The position numbers and the translations under genes are program-made. Of a stretch of DNA of 64,000 nucleotides, positions 24,204 to 31,506 are shown piece by piece. The DNA is from JAZKHT01 sp040385245. Lineage in GTDB: Bacteria > Pseudomonadota > Alphaproteobacteria > Rhodobacterales > Rhodobacteraceae. Position 1 is the first letter of the stretch; every line of letters starts with the position of its first letter. The DNA is taken from positions 558,001 through 622,000 of the forward strand of contig JAZKHT010000001.1 of the NCBI GenBank assembly GCA_040385245.1, read 5' to 3'. The notes below the pieces were generated by a model that was not told the DNA's origin, ran no database searches, and saw nothing but the letters and a program-made list of their open reading frames with translations.

Positions 24204-25607
24204 TCACTTTGCCAAAAGGACCGAAAGCCGGTCCTGCGGCACGACCATTCGCCAGCGCAACCCGTCGGTGCGCCACTCTTGCGACACGCTTGCATGCAGA
24301 TTTGCGACCGAACTGCGGATCAGCCGAGAGCCGAACCCCTCGACACTGGGCACCTGTGCAAGGGCGGGACCGCCGATTTCCACCCAGTCAAAGCTGCAGG
24401 TGCTGTCGGTGTGCTGTGTGATGGTGACCGTCACCGAACCGCCACCCGCCAAGGCCCCGTATTTCACGGCGTTGGTGGCCAATTCGTGCATGATCAGCGC
24501 AAGCGACGTTGCGGCATCCTGATGCAGCGGCAGATCGGGCCCGTGGACGCCGATGCGCGGCGCGCCCGCCGTCACATAGGGCGCGAACAGCCGGTCCAGC
24601 AAAGCGTGGACGCTGCCCGCCTTTGGCGCATCGCGGCCCTCGGCAGGCGTGACGCAGGTATAGGCGGCGTCCATCGCCATGAACCGCTCGGCCAGTCGGT
24701 GCAGGGCCGGGGCTGCGGCGGGGTCTTCGCGCGCGCCGACAGTGGTCATCATCTGAACGACGGTGAAGACATTCTTGATGCGGTGCGACAGCTCGCGCGA
24801 CATCATTGCCGTCGCCTCTTCGCTGTCCTTGCGGTCGGTTATGTCGATCGTCACCCCGGCAAAGAACCGTGCGGGGACGTCGGGCTCACTCTCGCATCGT
24901 CCGGTCGACATCACCCAGCGGAAGGTGTCGTGCGGACCCATCACGCGGAATTCGCACCGATACTGATGACGGGCCTGAATAGCCGCCTCTATCGCGGCCC
25001 TCACATGGGGGCGGTCTTCATCAAGGATGCGGGCAAACAGGCGCTCGACCGGCACGGCCTGATTGCGGTCGGCCTCGCCAAGCCCGAAGATATGCGCCAT
25101 GCGATGGTCACACCGCACGATGTCCAGCGACAGATCCCAAATCCATGTGCCGACGTCGCCCGCAGCCCCAAGGGCTGTTTCCAGTTGTTCGCCCGCCCGG
25201 CGCAAGGCGGCCTCAGTCTGGACCGCGTCGGTAATGTCGGCATTGACGCCTATCATGCCCAAAAACTTCCCGCCCGCATCAAACCGTGGCCGTGCAATTG
25301 TCTTCATCAGCCGCCACGCCCCATCGGCGCGGCGATAGCGGGCGGCGATCTCAAACGAGGAATGGTCCCGCATCGCCTGCGAATAAGGGCCGTACAGCAC
25401 CGCGCCGTCGTCCGGGTGCAGGGTCGTGCCCCAGTCAAAATCGGACAGATCGGCGTGTTTGACGCCCCAAAATTCGCGCTGCGCCCTGTTCAGGAATACG
25501 CAATGCCCGTCCGTATCGCCCAGCCACAACATCGCTGGCGCGGCATCCAACATGTCGCGCAGCGTATCGGCAGTCTCATCCGGCAGAACGGCAGGCTTCG
25601 TGTTCAT
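24204..25607 (-). CDS. HWE-family histidine kinase with two PAS domains
   Basis: A 467-residue soluble kinase. Two PAS/PAC units (about 15-130 and 142-262) precede the HWE core: phosphoacceptor SRELSHRIKN (His284), N-box LIMHELATNAVKYGAL, the FDWVEIGGP segment giving the W-x-E signature, and GFGSRLI as the last glycine box. All catalytic motifs look intact, in contrast with the neighbouring plus-strand kinase. The ATG at 25607 is preferred over a GTG directly upstream. It could supply phosphate to the receiver encoded convergently at 23782. The input signal is unknown; PAS domains may bind flavin, but no LOV-type Cys motif was found. Confidence 0.9.
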   Translation of the reverse strand: MNTKPAVLPDETADTLRDMLDAAPAMLWLGDTDGHCVFLNRAQREFWGVKHADLSDFDWGTTLHPDDGAVLYGPYSQAMRDHSSFEIAARYRRADGAWRLMKTIARPRFDAGGKFLGMIGVNADITDAVQTEAALRRAGEQLETALGAAGDVGTWIWDLSLDIVRCDHRMAHIFGLGEADRNQAVPVERLFARILDEDRPHVRAAIEAAIQARHQYRCEFRVMGPHDTFRWVMSTGRCESEPDVPARFFAGVTIDITDRKDSEEATAMMSRELSHRIKNVFTVVQMMTTVGAREDPAAAPALHRLAERFMAMDAAYTCVTPAEGRDAPKAGSVHALLDRLFAPYVTAGAPRIGVHGPDLPLHQDAATSLALIMHELATNAVKYGALAGGGSVTVTITQHTDSTCSFDWVEIGGPALAQVPSVEGFGSRLIRSSVANLHASVSQEWRTDGLRWRMVVPQDRLSVLLAK

Positions 25608-25908
25608 CACTCTTTTCTTCAGCAGACTGCTGCGTGGTCGATCAGCTGGCCGTCAACGGGGTTGGCCATCAACGCGCCACGATGCGGATGGTTCCCGACT
25701 GGGAAACAATTAATGCGGTGCAGTCTTTCCGTATAAATTCTTCCGTCGTGGCGGTTTTTCTTGGTTGACCGGAAGGAAGCGTTGCGTCGGGCGGTGAATT
25801 TTCGCAGGTTGACCGGGTGTGGGTGTGCCCTGTTCGGGTGTGTGTTTTCCGGGCCGTACGGCCCCTCGTCTGACAGGCCGCAACGGCCCTTGGACATGGA
25901 GCATTTGC
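25608..25908. other. Divergent promoter region before the exopolysaccharide locus
   Basis: About 300 bases between the HWE kinase start and the first glycosyltransferase. It has an A+T-rich part near 25705-25745 that may hold promoters, a run of GGGTGTG-like repeats around 25815-25845, and the palindrome at 25851-25864. No ORF with a credible ribosome-binding site was found. Confidence 0.5.
25851..25864. promoter_or_regulatory. Perfect 14-bp palindrome upstream of glycosyltransferase gene
   Basis: GGGCCGTACGGCCC is fully self-complementary and lies 44 bases before the GT4 start codon. It may be an operator or form an RNA stem in the leader. No matching copy was noticed elsewhere, and no regulator is assigned. 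Confidence 0.35.
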
Positions 25909-27120
25909 ATGACGGCCCCAACGTTTTCCCCCGCCCGCCGCGTTCTGATCGTGGTTGAAAACCTTCCCGTGCCGCTGGACCGCCGCGTCTGGCTGGAAGC
26001 GACGACACTGGTGGCCGCCGGATATCAGGTCAGCGTGATCTGTCCGACCGGGCGCGGCTGGGACAAACCGCATGAGGTGATCGACGGGGTCCACATCTAC
26101 CGCTATCCCGAACCGACCGAGGCGCATTCGGGTGCCGTCGCCTATGCAAAGGAATATCTTCATTCGCTGCGCCACTGGTTCCGTCTTGCGCGGGTCGTGC
26201 GGCGCGAACGTGGGTTTGATGTCATTCAGGGCTGCAACCCGCCCGATCTGATCTTTCTGCTGGCGTTGTGGTATCGGCTGCGCGGGGTTCGCTATCTGTT
26301 TGACCACCACGATGTCTGCCCCGAGTTGTTCGAGGCCAAGTTCGGCAAGCGCGGCCTGTTGTACCGGATCATGCTGATCTGGGAACGCATGACCTTTGCC
26401 ACCGCGGATGTGTCGATTGCGACCAACGAAAGCTTTCGCAATATCGCGGTGACGCGGGGCAAGATGCGGCCTGACGATGTATTTGTCGTCCGTTCTGCGC
26501 CCAAGATCGAAAAGTTCAAGATCGCCCCGCCAGACGCCGCCATCAAGAAAGGGGCGGCCACTTTGGTGGGGTACGTCGGCGTGATCGGCCAGCAAGAGGG
26601 GATGGATCTTCTGGTGGCCGCCGCTGATCACCTGATCCGCGTGCTGGGCCATCGAGACGTGCACTTCGCCATCGTGGGCTTTGGCCCGCAGCTTGACACC
26701 GTCAAGGCCGACGTGGCGCGTCACCGGTTGGACGCGCATTTCACCTTTACCGGCCCCTTGTATGACGACGGGCTGCTGGCGGTGCTGAATTCCGCCGACA
26801 TCGGCGTGTCGCCCGATCCAAAGAATGCGATGAACGACATTTCCACCATGAACAAGGTCATGGAATACATGACGCTGGAAAAGCCGGTGGTGCAGTTTGA
26901 CCTGACCGAAGGGCGCGCCTCGGCAGGGGATGCGTCGCTTTATGCCCACGCGAACGACCCCGAGGATTTGGCGGCCAAGATCGCCTGGTTGATTGAAAAT
27001 CCGGAAAAGGGGGCAGAGATGGGCCGTCTGGGACGCGCCCGCGTGCTGTCGCGGCTGAGTTGGGACCATTCGGCGCCGCAGCTTTTGGCTGCATACGAGC
27101 GGGTTTTCACAAAGCGCTGA
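25909..27120 (+). CDS. Glycosyltransferase family 4, exopolysaccharide type
   Basis: A 403-residue GT-B glycosyltransferase. The N-terminal domain starts RRVLIVVENLPVPLDRRVWLEA, a pattern common in exopolysaccharide GT4 enzymes. The C-terminal donor-binding domain runs from TLVGYVGVIGQQEGMDLLV through FAIVGFGPQ to TMNKVMEYMTLEKPVVQFDL, whose Glu is at the usual E-x7-E region. The ATG at 25909 was chosen because a GGAG-like site precedes it and the protein then begins at the first beta strand. It overlaps the convergent rhomboid gene by 14 bases. It probably adds a sugar during EPS assembly at the cytoplasmic membrane face. Confidence 0.88.
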   Translation: MTAPTFSPARRVLIVVENLPVPLDRRVWLEATTLVAAGYQVSVICPTGRGWDKPHEVIDGVHIYRYPEPTEAHSGAVAYAKEYLHSLRHWFRLARVVRRERGFDVIQGCNPPDLIFLLALWYRLRGVRYLFDHHDVCPELFEAKFGKRGLLYRIMLIWERMTFATADVSIATNESFRNIAVTRGKMRPDDVFVVRSAPKIEKFKIAPPDAAIKKGAATLVGYVGVIGQQEGMDLLVAAADHLIRVLGHRDVHFAIVGFGPQLDTVKADVARHRLDAHFTFTGPLYDDGLLAVLNSADIGVSPDPKNAMNDISTMNKVMEYMTLEKPVVQFDLTEGRASAGDASLYAHANDPEDLAAKIAWLIENPEKGAEMGRLGRARVLSRLSWDHSAPQLLAAYERVFTKR

Positions 27121-27754
27121 TCCGTCCGGGGTGCCGTGCGCCCCAGATCCAGCCCGCGACAAAGCCGCCGACATGCGCCTCCCACGCCAATTGCCCGGCT
27201 GATGTGATGTAGAAAGCGGCATTCAGGGCGGCCAAACCCGCAAGCATGACAGCCAGTGGCCACAGGGGCAGGCGGTCTGCGCGGCGGTCGTGGCGTTCCC
27301 ATGCCACCCAAGTGCCCGCCAAACCGAACAGGATGCCCGAGGTGCCCACCATCGGGGCGGGGCTTTGTGTCAGCAGCCCGAACGCGCCGCCGCCGGAAAC
27401 AGCAGAAATCAGGCACAGCCAGACAAAGGCCCCTTGCCCCGCGCGCTGCACCACGACGCGGCCAAGCATCAGCAGCACCAGCATGTTGCCCGCCAGATGT
27501 GACAGCCCTGCGTGCAGAACGGCATGCGTCAGGAACATCGTCGCTGGTTGCGCCGCAAAGTTGGGCCGCCACCCCCGCAGTAGTCCGGCCCAAAACGCCC
27601 CGTTGTCATAGGCCATGCGCCGCCAATAGGTGGACCCGATCAGCCCGTGATCGGCCGCCTGCAACGCAAGTTCGATGCCCACACACAGCACGATCAGCGC
27701 CAGTACCGGCGGGGCCGGTTTGCGCAACAGGGATAGGACGTCATGCTGGCTCAT
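27107..27754 (-). CDS. Rhomboid-family intramembrane serine protease
   Basis: A 215-residue membrane protein with about six helices. The rhomboid set is present: HAGLSHLAGN (His81 to Asn90), catalytic Ser139 in MVGTSGILFG, and catalytic His194 in WEAHVGGFVAG. Such enzymes cleave transmembrane segments. It follows the exosortase gene by 36 bases on the same strand, so it is probably co-transcribed with it. This raises the possibility that it processes exported or anchored substrates of that system, as rhombosortases do for GlyGly-CTERM proteins. That link is inference; a general housekeeping rhomboid is equally possible. Confidence 0.88.
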   Translation of the reverse strand: MSQHDVLSLLRKPAPPVLALIVLCVGIELALQAADHGLIGSTYWRRMAYDNGAFWAGLLRGWRPNFAAQPATMFLTHAVLHAGLSHLAGNMLVLLMLGRVVVQRAGQGAFVWLCLISAVSGGGAFGLLTQSPAPMVGTSGILFGLAGTWVAWERHDRRADRLPLWPLAVMLAGLAALNAAFYITSAGQLAWEAHVGGFVAGWIWGARHPGRISAL

Positions 27755-27790
27755 GGCGTCACCATCGGGGTTGGCCCCCGGACTGACAAG

Positions 27791-29392
27791 CTATTCCGGG
27801 ATGAAACGCGGCAGACGCAGCAACGCCAGTCGCATGAACGCTTCAAGCCGCTGGGCGGTGTCCGCTTCGGTTTCGCCCACACGGATGGGGGTGACAAAGC
27901 GCACCAAGGCCCCGTCGGTACGCCCGCGCGTCAGACTGTCCCAGACCACGCTGGCCTTGGCCTGATAATCGCCGGTCATGCGTTTGCCGCGCTGTTCGAA
28001 CCAGTAATACACAAGCTGCTTTGACAGCCCCTTCTGGATCACGGCTCGGTTGACGTTGAACGCACCATAAGGCGTACCGGTCATGTCGACGGGGTGTTCG
28101 GTGATCGAGAACACCTCCCACCCGCCGACGGGCAGGCACACCTCGGGCGAGTGGATGCCCGACCCTTCGGTCTGATGGTCATAATAGGCCGAGAACAGGT
28201 TCACGACCTCGTCCGTGCCGGGGCGGAAAAAGATGGCGTTGATGTAATCGTCTGCGCCCAGAACCTGCTCGACCTCGGGGTCCAGCTTTTCGATCACACC
28301 GGACCAGTCGCCGAAATTGCGGGGAAACAGGGCAAAGGGATCGCGGGTGGGGATCACCCGATCCGGGGACGGGGTCAGCACAAACGCCAGCCCGACCACG
28401 ACCGACAGCAGTGCCGCCGCCGCCAACCCGCGCGAGGCGGTGATGCCAAGGATGCGCCGGGCCTGCGGGCCAAACCCTTCGATGTCAAGGTCGATGGTCT
28501 CGGCCAGCGGCACCGGGTTGCGGGTCAGGCGTTGCAAGATCACGGCCATCCCGAACAGGATCGCGACGCAGGCCAGAAAGATCACCCAGCCTTCGAAAAA
28601 GTGCAAAAATCCTTCGGCCTGTTCGATCCCATAGCTGTTGACCAGAATGCCGATCACCGCGATGCGGACCGAATTCATCAGAACGGTCAATGGGGCCGCA
28701 GACAGCAAAAGCACCGCCTTGTGCCACATCGGCCCACGATAGAGGATCGCGAACAGGTACGAAAACGACAGGATCGGGAACAGGTAGCGCAGGCCCGAAC
28801 AGGCCTCGGCGACCTGAAGTTTGTAGACGCCAAGGTCGATCACATTGCCTTCGAGAAACACCGGGATGCCCACAAGCGCCACCAGCCAGACGCCGATTTC
28901 AGACGACAGATATTGCAGAAAGATCGACAGCTTCCAGTAAACGAACTGCGGCAGCGGCAGCATGAACACCAGATGCAGGACAGGTGCCCAATGACGCCGC
29001 CCCTGCGTCCAGCCAAACCCGGTCAGCACAACGCCGCCCACCCACAGGATCAGCGCGTAGGTCACGATATCGGGAATGCGGACCAGATTGCCGAAGATGC
29101 CAAGGGTCAGCGCGAACAGAATCAACCCGATGCCAGCGCGCCGGTCGGCAAGGGTGCCGGGCGGGGCAGGGGGTGTTCGGCGCAACTCGCGCAGGAACAG
29201 ATACAGCGAAATGATGGGGATCAGTGGCCCGTGGCTGTATTCCGGCGTCGCCCACGCCCGCGCCAGCGACGCAAGGCCGATCCAATAGACCGGCAGCGCC
29301 GCCACGATCAGCAGCGCAAACCAGAACAGACCAGCCGGATTGACCGCCCCGATCAGTGCACGCCCCGAAAGGCCACCTTGCGACACGGACAT
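27791..29392 (-). CDS. xrtD: Exosortase fused to EpsI-type domain (VPLPA-CTERM exosortase XrtD-like)
   Basis: A 533-residue inner-membrane protein with about eight helices (residues 20-310). It carries the exosortase triad: Cys198 in AEACSGLRYL, Arg243 in NSVRIA and His264 in LHFFEGW. Residues about 320-533 form an EpsI/DUF3485 domain containing SAYYDHQTEGSGIHSPEVC. This fusion is typical of XrtD, which in Rhodobacterales processes proteins ending in VPLPA-CTERM signals and is tied to exopolysaccharide genes. It lies downstream of the barrel and Wza-like genes on the same strand. No protein in the window has a recognisable CTERM tail, so its targets lie elsewhere. Confidence 0.87.
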   Translation of the reverse strand: MSVSQGGLSGRALIGAVNPAGLFWFALLIVAALPVYWIGLASLARAWATPEYSHGPLIPIISLYLFLRELRRTPPAPPGTLADRRAGIGLILFALTLGIFGNLVRIPDIVTYALILWVGGVVLTGFGWTQGRRHWAPVLHLVFMLPLPQFVYWKLSIFLQYLSSEIGVWLVALVGIPVFLEGNVIDLGVYKLQVAEACSGLRYLFPILSFSYLFAILYRGPMWHKAVLLLSAAPLTVLMNSVRIAVIGILVNSYGIEQAEGFLHFFEGWVIFLACVAILFGMAVILQRLTRNPVPLAETIDLDIEGFGPQARRILGITASRGLAAAALLSVVVGLAFVLTPSPDRVIPTRDPFALFPRNFGDWSGVIEKLDPEVEQVLGADDYINAIFFRPGTDEVVNLFSAYYDHQTEGSGIHSPEVCLPVGGWEVFSITEHPVDMTGTPYGAFNVNRAVIQKGLSKQLVYYWFEQRGKRMTGDYQAKASVVWDSLTRGRTDGALVRFVTPIRVGETEADTAQRLEAFMRLALLRLPRFIPE

Positions 29393-29450
29393 TGCACACC
29401 CTTATGGCGATGTGGGGAGCCGGGGCTGGATTAACGGCCCCGCTGCATCC

Positions 29451-30704
29451 CTACCATTCGAAATCACGCCGCAGGGCGACGAAGATCGCCTGCGACGATG
29501 TGGTTCCTACCGTTTCCTCGTCCCGGATGCGGTGATTGACACCGAAATCCATGTTCCAGTCTTCGGTCAGGGCCCGGCGGTAGCTGGCAGTCAGGTCGGT
29601 GCGCTGCACCGCGTTTTCGCCCGCTTCGTCAATCTGCGACAGCGCCACACCAAGAGACAACCCCGAAACATCGTTGATCTCGTAGTCATAGCCGACGCGG
29701 GCCGTTGTGGTGATGTCGGTCGCGTCTGTTGACGCCTCGCGCAGCAGGCTGGCGCTGAACTGGCTGGTGGCAAAGTCTTGCCGCCAGTCCAGCCGACCGG
29801 TCAGGGCGGTGTCATCCTCACCCTTCACAACGCCGATTTCCGCCCCGAACTGGCCGCTGGCCAGTTCCTGCGTATAGCCGGCGCTGGCGCTGATCCCATC
29901 CGAATCGACACCGTTTTCGTCCGACTGCGACAGGCCGAGCGAGGCCTTCATTTGCGCCGCAGGCGACAGGGCGTAATCCAGACCAAAGCGCAGCGATTGC
30001 GTTTCCGTCCGCACGCCACCGACAACGTCCTCGTCTTCGACCGAATGCGACAGCAGAACCGTGCCATCCAGAACCGGCGAAAACCGCATGCGCGTCAGGG
30101 CAGTCAGGCCATAGCGGGTGTTGTCGATCAGATCAGGATCGGACGCATCGGTGTAGGTGGTCTTGCCCGCCGTCGCGGTCAGGGTCACCCCCAACGGCGC
30201 ATCCATGCCCCAGGCAAGACTAGCCTGCGCAGTCAGATCTTCGCGCGTGCCGGTTCCGTCAAGATCGGCCAGATCGTCGGGCAGATCATCAGGGAAATCC
30301 GACGCGTCCAGCGTGTCGATCCGGTCGCGGCGAAAATTGATGCCGAAGGTCAGGGCCGCATTCGATACAGCACGCTGATAGTTCACCGACAGGCTTGGTG
30401 CTTCAAGTTCGGTTGTCGTGCCATCGGCGGGTTCGTTGGCGATCCGCACACCCGCGGCGGCGTTCAGCGAAAACGTCTGGATGGCGGTTTCCGACACCAT
30501 GCCGAACGACAGGCGCGTGGTGGCCGATGTCGTCGTCCCGGTGGCCGGAATGTCGAGATCGGGGTTTCGGATCGCCTCGATCCGTTCTTCGATCCCCAAG
30601 GTGAAGCGAAGTCCGCCCCCCTCTTGCGCGGCGGCGGCAAGGGGGGTCAGGATCAGGGCGGCGGTGCCGATCAGAACGGCACGGGCGGTCAGGTCACGCT
30701 GCAC
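29451..30704 (-). CDS. Outer-membrane beta-barrel protein of the EPS/exosortase locus
   Basis: A 417-residue protein with a signal peptide (MQRDLTARAVLIGTAALILTPLAAAAQ) followed by alternating amphipathic strands such as LRFTLGIEERIEA and LRFGLDYALSPAAQMKASLGL. It ends in aromatic Trp (LRRDFEW), as expected for a BAM-assembled barrel. The start is a GTG, the only possible one before the signal peptide, six bases after the Wza-like stop. Similar barrels are found in PEP-CTERM/exosortase EPS clusters. It probably helps the polysaccharide cross the outer membrane together with the Wza-like protein. Confidence 0.8.
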   Translation of the reverse strand: MQRDLTARAVLIGTAALILTPLAAAAQEGGGLRFTLGIEERIEAIRNPDLDIPATGTTTSATTRLSFGMVSETAIQTFSLNAAAGVRIANEPADGTTTELEAPSLSVNYQRAVSNAALTFGINFRRDRIDTLDASDFPDDLPDDLADLDGTGTREDLTAQASLAWGMDAPLGVTLTATAGKTTYTDASDPDLIDNTRYGLTALTRMRFSPVLDGTVLLSHSVEDEDVVGGVRTETQSLRFGLDYALSPAAQMKASLGLSQSDENGVDSDGISASAGYTQELASGQFGAEIGVVKGEDDTALTGRLDWRQDFATSQFSASLLREASTDATDITTTARVGYDYEINDVSGLSLGVALSQIDEAGENAVQRTDLTASYRRALTEDWNMDFGVNHRIRDEETVGTTSSQAIFVALRRDFEW

Positions 30705-30710
30705 TGGGGA

Positions 30711-31319
30711 TCACTCGAACAATTGGCGTTGGGGCACGATGATGACGTCGCCATTGGCGATCCGACCCTTCAGCGTGTTGGCGGCACCGCGCGTGATGGC
30801 GTCATAGTTCAGCAGGTAAACCTTTTCCTCGCCCTTGACGGTGCGGCGCAACTGAATGCGCTTTGTCGCGGCGAACTTGGTGAACCCGCCCATTTCGGCC
30901 AGGAATTGCAGGATGGTCGTGCCGGGTTTTACACTCAGCTTGCCGGGTTTCAGCGCCTCGCCCATCACGTAAACTTCGATTCCGCGGGCTGTGGCGGCAA
31001 CACCACCGGCACTGCCTGCGGGTTTGGCGATCTGATCGACGCCGATAAAGACGTTGGGTGCGGCGGCAAAGTTGGGGGCCAGACGCGCGGCAAGGTCAGC
31101 CTGCACCTCTTCGATGGTGCGTCCCCCGGCTTGCAAAGCCCCGGCAAGCGGCACCGAGATGCGGCCATCGGGCAGCACAAGCGCGCTGCGGTTCAGGTTC
31201 GGGTCTTCCAGAACCTCGATCCGCAGGACGTCGCCCGCCTTGATGCGATATCCATCCTGCGCCAATGCCGGAACGGCGGCGACCAGCAGGCCAACGAGTG
31301 CAAAAATCAGGTGTTTCAT
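30711..31319 (-). CDS. Polysaccharide export protein (Wza/GumB-like, short)
   Basis: A 202-residue exported protein: signal peptide MKHLIFALVGLLVAAVPALAQ, then the Poly_export domain beginning GYRIKAGDVLRIEVLEDPNLNR, and an SLBB-type domain in YVMGEALKPGKLSVKPGTTILQFLAEMGG. No lipobox Cys is seen, unlike E. coli Wza. The ATG at 31319 has GGGA five bases upstream; an ATG two codons earlier is possible. It should form part of the periplasmic/outer-membrane exit for the exopolysaccharide. It is the first gene of a minus operon with the barrel and exosortase. Confidence 0.9.
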   Translation of the reverse strand: MKHLIFALVGLLVAAVPALAQDGYRIKAGDVLRIEVLEDPNLNRSALVLPDGRISVPLAGALQAGGRTIEEVQADLAARLAPNFAAAPNVFIGVDQIAKPAGSAGGVAATARGIEVYVMGEALKPGKLSVKPGTTILQFLAEMGGFTKFAATKRIQLRRTVKGEEKVYLLNYDAITRGAANTLKGRIANGDVIIVPQRQLFE

Positions 31320-31506
31320 GTCCATCCCACTGTCTTTGTTGCCATGTTTGTCACCAGGCGCAATTATTGTTAGTTTACGTCCTGCATAAGAGGCGGGAAA
31401 GTAAAAAGCGATAATTGGCGTTCCATTCGTTATTTTTTCCAAAACCGTCACTGTTTCTCCGCAGTCGCAAGATGCGCACCCGGGTCGTGCCGTTCGGCTG
31501 ATCGGA

